A stretch of 64,000 nucleotides of DNA from Ralstonia insidiosa (GTDB lineage Bacteria; Pseudomonadota; Gammaproteobacteria; Burkholderiales; Burkholderiaceae), in the NCBI RefSeq assembly GCF_008801405.1, contig NZ_VZPV01000001.1, forward strand, positions 124,001-188,000, read 5' to 3'. Position numbers and translations under genes: made by a program. Positions 50,382 to 59,248 of this stretch are shown here, piece by piece (the first letter of the stretch is position 1; each line of letters opens with the position of its first letter). The notes under the pieces are model-generated. The model did not search any database. It was not told the origin of the DNA and worked only from the letters and a program-made list of their open reading frames with translations.

Positions 50382-51821
50382 TTAACCCGGCACGATCTGC
50401 TGCGCGTAGTCGTACAGGTCTTGCAGGATGCCCTGTGCACGGTTGTCACCCTGCTCTGTAGCGTCGGCGGCCAGTTGCTGGAGCCGCTCACCGAACGCCT
50501 CAAACGTCAGATAACCACCGACGCCCTCGAACAGGCGCTCTGCACGCAACTGCTCCCACTGCTCGTATTCCTCTTCACTCAACGTGTCGGGGAAGTTGCG
50601 CGCGCGGTAGTGGAACAGCAGCTCCGGCAGGCGCTCGTCTGCGAAATCGGGGTGCAGCTGCGCGAGCTGTTCGCCGCTGAGCGTGCGCAGCTCGTTGAGC
50701 GTACGGCGGTCGTCATTGCTGACGAAGCCGCCGTAGAGGTTCTGGTCCACATCGTCGATCGGCTCCAGCTCGCGGGCGTAGACCTGGCGCCAGGTCTCAC
50801 GCATGTCGGGCGCGCCCTGGGCGATGGCGGCGTGGCGCTCGATCGTTGCAAAGTCGATGCCCCAACGCTCGGCCTGCGCGGGCTGCAGCGTCTTCATGTT
50901 GCTGATGACGATGGGCGACTTGTTGATGTGGATCGACTTGATGGGCAGGCGCGTGGTGCCTTCGGCCAGATCGGCGGTGCGCGTGAACATGCGCTCGCGG
51001 ATGGTGGCGACATCCATGTGGAACAGCGCCGACGGATCGAACGCCAAGTCCCATACGATCAGCTCGTTCTTGTTGGTCGGGTGCCAGCCGAGCGGCCACA
51101 CCACGGCCATGCAGCCGCGCTCCACGCCATACATGCCGGAGATGTGCAGCAGCGGGCGCGATGCGTCACCAATCTCCGCCAGCACGCGGTCCTTCTTGCG
51201 CAGCGCCAGGCAAAAGTCGAACAGGCGCGGCTGCGCATTGCGGATCAGGCGCGCCAGCGCAATCGTCGCGCGCACGTCAGACACGGCATCGTGCGCAGCC
51301 TCGTGCACCAGGCCGTTGGCCTTGGACAGGTGCTCCAGCTTGAAGCTCGGCTTGCCGTCTTCGTGTTTCGGCCACTGGATGCCTTCGGGGCGCAGCGCCC
51401 AGGTGGTGCGCACCACGTCGAGCAAGTCCCACCGCCCGCATTCGTTCTGCCACTCGCGGGCATACGGGTCGATCAGGTTGCGCCAGAACAGGTGGCGGGT
51501 GACTTCGTCGTCAAAGCGGATGGTGTTGTAGCCGACGCCGATGGTGCCGGGCGTGCCCAGTTCGCGCTCGATGGCCTGGGCGAAGCGGTACTCCGGAATG
51601 CCCTGCTTGGCGCACTGCTGCGGCGTGATGCCGGTGATGAGGCACGACACTGGATCGGGCAGCCAGTCATTGGAGGGCTGGCAGAACAGCTCGACCGGCT
51701 CGCCGATCTCGTTGAGTTCGGCATCGGTGCGGATGCCCGCGAACTGCGCAGGGCGATCGCGGCGCGGCACGGCGCCGAAGGTTTCGTAGTCGTGCCAGAG
51801 GAAGGTCTGGGTGACGGGCAA
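50382..51821 (-). CDS. sbcB: Exodeoxyribonuclease I
   Basis: The 479-residue enzyme degrades single-stranded DNA 3' to 5' in recombination and mismatch repair. The DEDD exonuclease motifs are FLWHDYETFG (ExoI), IGVGYNTIRFDDEVTRHLFW (ExoII) and EAAHDAVSDVRATIALARLI (ExoIII). KLEHLSKANGL and the SH3-like and helical extensions (IWDLAFDPSALFHMD, NKSPIVISNMKTLQPAQAER) complete the ExoI layout. The length is normal. It stands alone. Confidence 0.96.
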   Translation of the reverse strand: MPVTQTFLWHDYETFGAVPRRDRPAQFAGIRTDAELNEIGEPVELFCQPSNDWLPDPVSCLITGITPQQCAKQGIPEYRFAQAIERELGTPGTIGVGYNTIRFDDEVTRHLFWRNLIDPYAREWQNECGRWDLLDVVRTTWALRPEGIQWPKHEDGKPSFKLEHLSKANGLVHEAAHDAVSDVRATIALARLIRNAQPRLFDFCLALRKKDRVLAEIGDASRPLLHISGMYGVERGCMAVVWPLGWHPTNKNELIVWDLAFDPSALFHMDVATIRERMFTRTADLAEGTTRLPIKSIHINKSPIVISNMKTLQPAQAERWGIDFATIERHAAIAQGAPDMRETWRQVYARELEPIDDVDQNLYGGFVSNDDRRTLNELRTLSGEQLAQLHPDFADERLPELLFHYRARNFPDTLSEEEYEQWEQLRAERLFEGVGGYLTFEAFGERLQQLAADATEQGDNRAQGILQDLYDYAQQIVPG

Positions 51822-51953
51822 GGCGGTGGCTCGCTGGAAAAGACAAAAGATGCCGGCATGCTAACAGCGTTGCCAGGTGGGCCACGCAAACCCGACATGG
51901 GGCGGTAGTAAGCTAGCGCGGTCGCCCAACTTGCCGAATCGCCGAGCCACGCC

Positions 51954-52949
<996 letters not shown>

Positions 52950-53573
52950 TTACGCCGCCTCGGCCTTCGGCTTGGACAGTTCGCGCTCACCTTCTTTCAC
53001 GTAGATGGAGTTGCGCGGCTGCGCCAGCACGCGGCGCACCATCGGCTCGAAGAACGACAGCGGCAGGTTGTCGTAGTCAGCCATGAAGGCGGCGCCGTCG
53101 TACTTGGCGCAGAACTCGGCGGTGCGCTCGAACAGCTCGGGCTGGCTGCGGTATTGCTCGCGCAGGTTGCGGTCCAGGCCCAGGTGGTGGAAGAAGTAGT
53201 AGCCCTGGAAGATGCCGTGCTTCTCGACCATCCACAGGTTCTCGGGGCTGACGAAGGGCTTGAGGATGGCGGCGGCGATGTCCGGGTGGTTGAAGCTGCC
53301 CAGTGTGTCGCCGATGTCATGCAGCAGCGCGCAGACCACATATTCCTCATCCCGGCCGTCGCGGTGGGCCAGCGTGGCGGTCTGCAGGGAATGCGCGAGG
53401 CGGTCGATCGGAAAGCCGCCGCAATCGCCGTCCAGCAGCTTCAGGTGCGCGAGCACGCGGTCGGGCAGCGCACGAGCGAATGGCATGAACTCGGCCGAGA
53501 TGGCGGCCCAGTCCTCGCGGGTGCCGTGCTCCATGTGGGAAAACGTCGCGCGCGGGGCAGTGTCGTGCGTCAT
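52950..53573 (-). CDS. HD-domain protein, PhnZ/TmpB-like
   Basis: The 207-residue protein has the metal pattern of diiron HD-domain oxygenases: RLAHSLQTATLAHRDG, VVCALLHDIGDTLGSFNH (HD), WMVEKHGIFQGYYFFHHLG (His pairs) and an Asp in AAFMADYDNLPLSFFEPMVR. PhnZ and TmpB oxidise phosphonates, and related enzymes act on inositol; the fold and the HGIFQ-HHLG helix fit that group, but the substrate is not certain. The gene is divergent from a Crp/Fnr regulator across a region with four DnaA-box-like repeats. It ends one base after ldhA. Confidence 0.8.
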   Translation of the reverse strand: MTHDTAPRATFSHMEHGTREDWAAISAEFMPFARALPDRVLAHLKLLDGDCGGFPIDRLAHSLQTATLAHRDGRDEEYVVCALLHDIGDTLGSFNHPDIAAAILKPFVSPENLWMVEKHGIFQGYYFFHHLGLDRNLREQYRSQPELFERTAEFCAKYDGAAFMADYDNLPLSFFEPMVRRVLAQPRNSIYVKEGERELSKPKAEAA

Positions 53574-53634
53574 GGGGTGTCTCCTTCGTCGCCTGAATCG
53601 GTCTGGTGTGCCGCGTCATGGGTGCGCAGCTTGT

Positions 53635-53683
53635 TGTGGATAACCACTGTGGATATCCGCTGTGGATAACTATTGTGGATAAC
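53635..53683. repeat. Four DnaA-box-like repeats, exact 13-bp spacing
   Basis: TGTGGATAA (complement TTATCCACA, the DnaA-box consensus) occurs at 53635, 53661 and 53674, and TGTGGATAT at 53648. All are on the same strand and exactly 13 bp apart. The array lies in the divergent intergenic between the HD-domain and Crp/Fnr genes. No dnaA or origin gene is near, so it may be a DnaA titration or regulatory site, or chance-retained repeats. Confidence 0.75.
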
Positions 53684-53719
53684 GTTGGGGCATTCTCTGC
53701 CCGGGGCTTGCGCGCAGAC

Positions 53720-53735
53720 TGTCAAGCATTTGACA
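53720..53735. promoter_or_regulatory. Dyad TGTCAA-N4-TTGACA upstream of the Crp/Fnr gene
   Basis: A perfect six-base dyad with a four-base spacer lies 34 bases before the start codon. The size and spacing are like Crp/Fnr operators, although the arm order is not the FNR consensus. It may be an autoregulatory site; TTTGACA also reads as a possible -35 element. Confidence 0.5.
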
Positions 53736-53769
53736 ATGATCCGCGCCCCCTTCGACGCATTCTGCCGAC

Positions 53770-54462
53770 ATGCCAGCCGAAGCCTCCCACACGATCCCCG
53801 CCCCCACCCCCGCGCAACTCGCACAAGGCTGGTTGCGTGGTGCGCCTGCCGACCTGCTGGCGGAGATCGCGCCCGCCGCACGCCTCATCACCTACCCCGA
53901 CGGCGAATGCATCCACCCCCACGGCGGCCCCGCGCAGGGCATGTTCCTGATCGTGCGCGGCCGTGTGCGCATCAGCCGTACGACCGATGGCGGCAGCGAA
54001 CTTGTCTATGGCGTGCTGCGCGCGGGCGAGTGGTTCGGGGAAATCGCCCTCATTGACGGCGGCGGCCGCACACACAGCGCGCATGCCCAGGGGCCGACCA
54101 CGCTTATCCTGCTCGGCAGCGCGGCCTTTGCGCGCGTGGTGGCGGCCTATCCGGCCGGCATGTGGGCGCTGATGCAACAGCTCTGCCAGCGCATCCGCCT
54201 GATCTTCGACGAGTTCGAGCACGCCAGCGAAATGCCCGCCGATGCGCGCCTCGCCCAGCGCCTGCTGCAGCTTGCGCGGGCGAGCGATGGCCGTACCGTG
54301 GCGGCCAGCAATGAAGAACTGGGCCGCATGCTGGCGCGCTCTCGGCAGACCATCTCCAAATACCTGCAGGCGTGGCAGCGCGCGGGGTGGATCCGCTGCC
54401 ACTACCGAGCGGTCGAGATCGTCGATGCGACAGCGCTGCGTGCACTCGCCGGCAGCCACTAG
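53770..54462 (+). CDS. Crp/Fnr family transcriptional regulator
   Basis: The 230-residue protein has a cyclic-nucleotide-binding-like sensor domain (LITYPDGECIHPHGGPAQGM followed by FLIVRGRVRISRTTDGG, WFGEIALIDGGGRTHSAHA) and a C-terminal winged HTH (ASNEELGRMLARSRQTISKY, LQAWQRAGWIRCHYRAVEIV). There are no FNR-type N-terminal cysteines, so it is not an oxygen sensor of the Fe-S type. It is divergent from an HD-domain gene and preceded by DnaA-box-like repeats and a dyad. Confidence 0.9.
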   Translation: MPAEASHTIPAPTPAQLAQGWLRGAPADLLAEIAPAARLITYPDGECIHPHGGPAQGMFLIVRGRVRISRTTDGGSELVYGVLRAGEWFGEIALIDGGGRTHSAHAQGPTTLILLGSAAFARVVAAYPAGMWALMQQLCQRIRLIFDEFEHASEMPADARLAQRLLQLARASDGRTVAASNEELGRMLARSRQTISKYLQAWQRAGWIRCHYRAVEIVDATALRALAGSH

Positions 54463-54572
54463 CTGAGTGCCCCCTTCGACCGGGGCACGCGCACCCAGGC
54501 TCGCGCCGCTAGAATGCCCCACACGCCGCACGCAGGCTCACCCGTGGCCTGCCACCCACCGCCTCAGTCTCC

Positions 54573-55799
54573 ATGACACCCATGCTCTCGCCGGCCTCAC
54601 CCGAAGGCCGGCGCCTTGTGTTGCTGCTTGGCCTCGCGCAAACGGTCTCGTGGGGCACGCTCTACTTCACCTTCACCGTCTTCCTTGCGCCGATGCACGA
54701 CACGCTCGGCTGGGCGCGGCCGTTCCTGGCGGGCGGGTTCTCGCTGGGGCTGCTGGTGTGGGCGCTGTGCTCGTTCTGGGTGGGCCGCGCGCTGGACCGC
54801 TGGCCCGCGCGGCGCGTGATGGGCATGGGCACGGTGCTGGCCGCGGGCAGCCTGCTGGGGTGGTCGCTCGTCTCCGGTGAAACGGCTTTCCTGCTGCTCT
54901 GGCTTCCGCTGGGCGTGGCGATGGCCACTACGCTCTACGACCCCGCCTTCGTCGTGCTGCGCCAGGCGTTTGGCGATGCCTACCAGCGCCCCATCATCGG
55001 CCTCACGCTGATTGCGGGGTTCTCCAGCACCATCTGTATTCCGCTGGCGCAGTGGGGCGTGGAGCACATCGGCTGGCGCCACACGCTGCAGTGCTTCGCG
55101 CTGGCGCATCTGCTGATCTGCTTGCCTATCCATGCGCGGCTGCGCGTACGGCCGCCGGTGCACGCGCTGGCAGAGGCCACCGGTCCGACGGCGCCTGCGC
55201 AACCTTCCGCGTGGCGCATGGCGCTGCGCATGCCGGTGTTCTGGGCGGTGGTGCTGGCGTTCGTCGCCGTCGCCCTGACCAACACGGTGCTTGGTGCGCA
55301 CCTGATTCCGCTGCTTTCCGAGAAAGGAGAGCCAACCAGCCGCCAGTTGCTGATTGCGGCGCTCATCGGCCCGGCCCAGGTGCTCGGCCGGCTGGCGATG
55401 ATGCGGTTTCGCCTGGCGCACCCGGTGCGCATCGCCCCAGCGACATATGTGGCGATGGCGCTCGCGCTTGTGGTGCTCGCCCTCTCCAGCGGCCCACTGC
55501 TGCTCGTCTTTGCGCTGGTCTACGGTGCAGCCAACGGCATCAACACCATGCTGCGCGCGATCGCCATGCCGGAGCTGGTCTCGCGCAGCCAATACGCCAC
55601 ACTCAACGGCCTGATGATGACGCCCGTGCTGCTGGCCCAGGCCAGTGCGCCGTGGTTGGGCGCACTGCTATGGAAGGCCTCCGGCGGCTATGCGGCGGTC
55701 GAATGGGCGATGGTGGCCGCGGCACTGGTCGCGCTCGGCGCCTTCACCTACGGGTTGTGGCACGCCCAGGCCCGCCCGATGCGCAAAACACCCGAGTGA
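54573..55799 (+). CDS. MFS transporter
   Basis: The 408-residue membrane protein has 12 predicted helices. The start MTPMLSPASPEGRRLVLLLG leads into LAQTVSWGTLYFTFTVFLAP, LGWARPFLAGGFSLGLLVWA, the A-motif loop GRALDRWPARRVMGMGTVLA, and LRQAFGDAYQRPIIGLTLIA. The second half includes PVFWAVVLAFVAVALTNTVL, then LLPLLSEKG-like and SQYATLNGLMMTPVLLAQAS. Substrate unknown. It stands 110 bases after the Crp/Fnr gene, which may control it. Confidence 0.88.
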   Translation: MTPMLSPASPEGRRLVLLLGLAQTVSWGTLYFTFTVFLAPMHDTLGWARPFLAGGFSLGLLVWALCSFWVGRALDRWPARRVMGMGTVLAAGSLLGWSLVSGETAFLLLWLPLGVAMATTLYDPAFVVLRQAFGDAYQRPIIGLTLIAGFSSTICIPLAQWGVEHIGWRHTLQCFALAHLLICLPIHARLRVRPPVHALAEATGPTAPAQPSAWRMALRMPVFWAVVLAFVAVALTNTVLGAHLIPLLSEKGEPTSRQLLIAALIGPAQVLGRLAMMRFRLAHPVRIAPATYVAMALALVVLALSSGPLLLVFALVYGAANGINTMLRAIAMPELVSRSQYATLNGLMMTPVLLAQASAPWLGALLWKASGGYAAVEWAMVAAALVALGAFTYGLWHAQARPMRKTPE

Positions 55800-55876
55800 C
55801 GCAATCGCCATGGCTCTGACACCACTTTGCACGCAGAAGATTGCTTATAGGAACCTTTATTGACGCAAAAGTGTCT

Positions 55877-55907
55877 TGAAACATGAGACGTGATGTTTCA
55901 TTCTCAT
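55877..55907. promoter_or_regulatory. Overlapping dyads upstream of the ferritin-like gene
   Basis: TGAAACAT (55877-55884) pairs with ATGTTTCA (55893-55900), and ATGAGA (55883-55888) pairs with TCTCAT (55902-55907). The overlapped dyads resemble a TetR-type operator. No regulator is adjacent. Confidence 0.5.
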
Positions 55908-55953
55908 GCTATGGCAGCCGACTTCTTGCGGCACCGCCAACGGAGGACACACC

Positions 55954-56808
55954 GTGTCACAGGTTCATCTGGAAGCAGGGTCCGTCAGCGAACAACTCCC
56001 GTGGACAGTCCACGAGATCGCTTACGGCAGCATCGACGTTGCACGCGTGCGCGAGAACCGCACGCTGTTCTATCTCGTGGTCAGCGCCTCGTTTGTCGAG
56101 AGCGGCTCTGATCTCTATGCAGGCAATCTCGCCCAGTACTACGCAGATCGCCCAGAAACCGCTCACTGGCTGATCGCCCACTGGGAGCGCGAAGAGCTGC
56201 AGCACGGCCGCGCCCTGCGCTGCTACGTTGAAACCGTCTGGCCCGAGTTTGACTGGGAGCGCGGCTACGCCCGCTTTTTCGACGAGTACTCCCTCACCTG
56301 CTCGATCGACCAGTTCGAGCCGACGCAGGCACTGGAAATGGTGGCGCGCTGCGTGGTCGAGATGGGCACCGCCACGTTCTACCGCGCCATCGCCCAGGCC
56401 GCCACCGAGGCCGACGAGCCCGTGCTGCGCGACCTCGCCAGCCGCATCTCGGCAGACGAAGTCCGTCACTACAAGCACTTCCTGCGCTTCTTCAACGAGT
56501 GCAATGCCCGCGAAGGCGTCGGCCGCGCGCGCGTGCTCAAGGCGCTCGCCTCACGCCTGCGCGAAATCAAGAACGAAGATTCGATGATCGCCCTGCGCAA
56601 CGTGCTGCGCATCGAACGCGGTCAGGAAGACGTGCCCGAGGCCGATGTACGCGCACTCAACTCGCTTGTGAGCGCGCTGGTGCGCTCGCACTTACCGATC
56701 GACATGGCGGCCAAGATGCTGCTCAAACCGCTGCGTTTGCGGCCGATGATCGAACGCTCGATCCGACCGCCGCTGGTGGCACTGGTGCGGCGCGTGGTCT
56801 TGCACTGA
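55954..56808 (+). CDS. Ferritin-like diiron domain protein
   Basis: The 284-residue protein starts at GTG 55954 after GGAGG. It has two Glu-x-x-His-type helix pairs: HWEREELQHGRALRCYVETV and LASRISADEVRHYKHFLRFF, and a further acidic helix (ESGSDLYAGNLAQYYADRPE), which suggests a diiron four-helix bundle like acyl-ACP desaturases or other ferritin-like oxidases. There is no signal peptide. An overlapping dyad lies upstream. The activity is not certain; membrane lipid or fatty-acid modification is a possibility from the fold. A bidirectional terminator follows. Confidence 0.75.
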   Translation: MSQVHLEAGSVSEQLPWTVHEIAYGSIDVARVRENRTLFYLVVSASFVESGSDLYAGNLAQYYADRPETAHWLIAHWEREELQHGRALRCYVETVWPEFDWERGYARFFDEYSLTCSIDQFEPTQALEMVARCVVEMGTATFYRAIAQAATEADEPVLRDLASRISADEVRHYKHFLRFFNECNAREGVGRARVLKALASRLREIKNEDSMIALRNVLRIERGQEDVPEADVRALNSLVSALVRSHLPIDMAAKMLLKPLRLRPMIERSIRPPLVALVRRVVLH

Positions 56809-56834
56809 CCTTCACGCGCTGCGCAGACCCAAAG

Positions 56835-56863
56835 AAAAACCCGGGCAGATGCCCGGGTTTTTC
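56835..56863. terminator. Bidirectional terminator between the ferritin-like gene and porin
   Basis: AAACCCGGGC (56837-56846) pairs with GCCCGGGTTT (56851-56860), with T-runs on both strands, between convergent genes. Confidence 0.88.
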
Positions 56864-56887
56864 GTTCAAGCCATCAACGCGAGTCGA

Positions 56888-57982
56888 TTAGAACTTGTGG
56901 CGCAGACCAACCATTGCACCCATTTGGTTGCTGCTGTCTGCCGGCGTCGTACCCACTGCAGGCGTGTGGTACACATCACCCATGCCCGCCACACCCAGGA
57001 TCGAACCGCTGCTGTTCTTGGCATAAGCCAGGTTCAGGTAGGCATCCGTACGCTTGGACAGGGCGTAGTCGCTGCCCACCACGAACAGCCACGGGCTACC
57101 GACAGCGCTGCCCTTGTCCTGCTGGTAGTACGCTGCGCCCGTTAGGGACACCGCCGGCGTGGCTTGGTAGCCAGCACCCAGCCAGTACAGGTTCGAGCGC
57201 GTATTTGCCGTCGTGGCGACGATGTCGGCGCTCGCGTTGGACCAGCGGTAGCCCGCAAACAGCTTGGCTGGGCCAAACGCATAGGTGCCAGCCACCGTAG
57301 CGCGTTGCTGCTTGCTGTTCGCCGTCAGGAGGGTGTTGCTGTTCGTTTGGTCATACACGGCACCAATCGAGAACGGGCCCGCTGCGTAGTTCGCACCCGC
57401 GCTCCACTCACGGCCAACCTTGTTGTTGCCAGCGATTTCCTGGCCGTCATTGCGCGTCGAGTACAGCGCCGACGCGGTCAGGCCACCAAACGTACCGATG
57501 TACTTCACGGCGTTGTCGGCACGGCCACCCATCGCCGCATCTTGCGACAGGATCGAGTAGCGCGAGGTCAGCGCCATCGGGTCGTACTTGGTCGTGAAGT
57601 CGTACAGCAGGTTCGTCTGGCGACCCAGCGTCAGTTGACCCCACTGGCCTTGCAGACCGACATAGGCAGTACGGCCAAACAGACGACCATTGCCGTTCGT
57701 ATCCAATTGGGCCGACTTGCCGTCGTCGAGCGTGAAGCCGCTTTCCAGGTTGAAGATGCCCTTCAGGCCGCCGCCCAGGTCTTCAACGCCACGCAGGCCC
57801 CAACGCGAACCCGTCATTTCGTTGCCCGATTGCAGGGCCGTGCGCGAGCCACCGTTGCCCGGGCCTTTGTTCACCCACTCGACGCCGGCATCAACCGTAC
57901 CGTACAGGGAGACGCTCGATTGCGCGAATGCACCAGCCGAAACCAGGGATGCGGCAGCCGCCGCAAACAGCTTGATCTTCAT
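56888..57982 (-). CDS. Outer-membrane porin, second copy
   Basis: The 364-residue porin has a signal peptide (MKIKLFAAAAASLVSAGAFA) cleaved at AQSSVSLYGTVD. Motifs are SRWGLRGVEDLGGGLKGIFN, LFGRTAYVGLQGQWGQLTLG, KYDPMALTSRYSILSQDAAM and a C-terminal GLRHKF. The strand pattern predicts a 16-stranded trimeric barrel. It differs from the porin at 13069-14199 at many positions, so they are old paralogues. AAGGAAAACG lies just before the ATG at 57982. The upstream intergenic is AT-rich and includes a candidate sRNA. Confidence 0.95.
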   Translation of the reverse strand: MKIKLFAAAAASLVSAGAFAQSSVSLYGTVDAGVEWVNKGPGNGGSRTALQSGNEMTGSRWGLRGVEDLGGGLKGIFNLESGFTLDDGKSAQLDTNGNGRLFGRTAYVGLQGQWGQLTLGRQTNLLYDFTTKYDPMALTSRYSILSQDAAMGGRADNAVKYIGTFGGLTASALYSTRNDGQEIAGNNKVGREWSAGANYAAGPFSIGAVYDQTNSNTLLTANSKQQRATVAGTYAFGPAKLFAGYRWSNASADIVATTANTRSNLYWLGAGYQATPAVSLTGAAYYQQDKGSAVGSPWLFVVGSDYALSKRTDAYLNLAYAKNSSGSILGVAGMGDVYHTPAVGTTPADSSNQMGAMVGLRHKF

Positions 57983-58247
57983 ATCGTTTTCCTTGAAAAA
58001 CACTATCGCGGGGAATTGCGATGCGGTAATTATGTATCCCCAAGGAATGCATTTAACAATTGACGAAATCAAGCTGTGGCGAATATGAAACCTAAGCCAC
58101 GAAAGAAAAATATCCTTGTATTTTCAATAGTTTACGCAACACAAACAATCGTTGTAAGCACGGCTTACGCCGGCACAATCCCACAACTCACAAGTTCCAA
58201 TCCATCAATTCCGAAAAATAATCCGATAGACGACAAAAAATAAACTA

Positions 58248-58275
58248 TTGCAGATCACGTGTTTTCGATTATGAT
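58248..58275 (+). promoter_or_regulatory. Putative sigma-70 promoter of the candidate sRNA
   Basis: TTGCAG at 58248-58253 and TATGAT at 58270-58275 are separated by 16 bases, a good -35/-10 pair. Transcription would start at about 58282. Confidence 0.5.
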
Positions 58276-58281
58276 TCGCCC

Positions 58282-58351
58282 GAAGCTTGAATTACAGTTT
58301 CACAGCTTCATATCGACTTTAAAGGCCGCTTGAAAAAGCGGCCTTTTTTTT
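58282..58351 (+). ncRNA. Candidate small RNA with terminator
   Basis: A transcript of about 70 nt can be drawn. It has a 5' hairpin with GAAGCT (58282-58287) paired with AGCTTC (58304-58309) and an inner GAA/TTC, then a short single strand, then a strong terminator stem AAAGGCCGCTT / AAGCGGCCTTT (58320-58342) with eight Ts. A sigma-70-like promoter lies directly upstream. No open frame is present. It is divergent from a porin gene, and porin mRNAs are common sRNA targets; that link is only a guess. The terminator might also serve the regulator on the other strand, though the T-run favours the plus strand. Confidence 0.55.
58318..58351 (+). terminator. Strong Rho-independent terminator
   Basis: An 11-bp stem with four-base loop and eight Ts on the plus strand. 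It ends the candidate sRNA. Confidence 0.85.
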
Positions 58352-58482
58352 GCCCGCGCGCATGCCCGTGCACCCGATGGCTTTACGGGTATCGCTGCGT
58401 ACTGGTGGTATCGAAGAGATTGGGCGCCCGAGCCACCGCAAGAATGCGTGTCTGCCGGCGCGACGTCGTGGGACGCCGGTGG

Positions 58483-59067
58483 TCAGGCAGCGAGCCCGAC
58501 CTTCTTGGAGATACGGTGCTTGAAGGTCGAGACCGTCTTCGGCGAGATGCCGAGGCGCTGGGCGATCTCCGTGTTCCCGTAGCCTTGCGTGAGCAGCTGG
58601 TTCACGCGCAGCTCCCGTTTGGTCAGCGTGGCCAGGCCCGCACCTTCCGTGGGGCCCATCGCTGCATGGGGAAACGACAGATACCCGCGTGCGGCCAGCA
58701 ACAGGGCCGCCGACAGGACAGCGGTGGCTTCCGATTTTTCGACGTAGGCATTCGCACCGGCCAGGAAGGCCAACCGCGCGTTGTCGTCTGCGCTTTCCGA
58801 CGAGATCGTCACGATGCCGATGTCCTGGCGTTGCGCGCGAACCCGCCGCACCAGTTCAAGGCCATCGAGGCTGGGCAGATTGATGTCGATGATCGCCAGC
58901 TTGGGGCGCGCCGAGCGGATCAATTGCAGCCCCTCCGCCCCATCGGCCGCAGTGGCTACAAGCTGCAGATACGGCGACCCGGCAAGCAGCGCTTGAATGG
59001 ACTCGAGAACGAGGGGGTGGTCGTCGATTGCGACCACGGAATGAAAGGCTTGACCTACGGCGGACAT
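58483..59067 (-). CDS. LuxR-type (NarL family) response regulator, orphan
   Basis: The 194-residue protein has a receiver domain (VVAIDDHPLVLESIQALLAG, phospho-acceptor Asp61 in LAIIDINLPSLDGL, TISSESADDNARLAFLAGAN) and a LuxR HTH (LTKRELRVNQLLTQGYGNTE, IAQRLGISPKTVSTFKHRIS). The receiver has Lys in VEKSEA. No sensor kinase is adjacent, so its partner is unknown. It lies 130 bases from the sRNA terminator and is convergent with the candidate sRNA. Confidence 0.9.
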   Translation of the reverse strand: MSAVGQAFHSVVAIDDHPLVLESIQALLAGSPYLQLVATAADGAEGLQLIRSARPKLAIIDINLPSLDGLELVRRVRAQRQDIGIVTISSESADDNARLAFLAGANAYVEKSEATAVLSAALLLAARGYLSFPHAAMGPTEGAGLATLTKRELRVNQLLTQGYGNTEIAQRLGISPKTVSTFKHRISKKVGLAA

Positions 59068-59248
59068 GGACTGGGGCGCACAAGCTCCGGGAGCATCCCG
59101 TCACGTTGCGTTGCAAATGGCTGACAGATTCTCTCGTGCGAGTGCGCGGGCAGAACGCAAGTTCCTCGCCGTACAGGTTTGCCAGAGATTTGCCGCGCCC
59201 CAGCTACAAACTGCAACGTTGCGTCAATTTTCTGCGACGGTGCCGCGG

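Larger units (their letters stand above)
57983..58482. other. AT-rich intergenic region with a candidate sRNA
   Basis: The 500 bases between the porin and the LuxR-type regulator hold the porin promoter, a candidate small RNA at 58248-58351 and a terminator. The left part (58080-58250) is clearly richer in A and T than the genome. Nothing else is supported. Confidence 0.5.
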
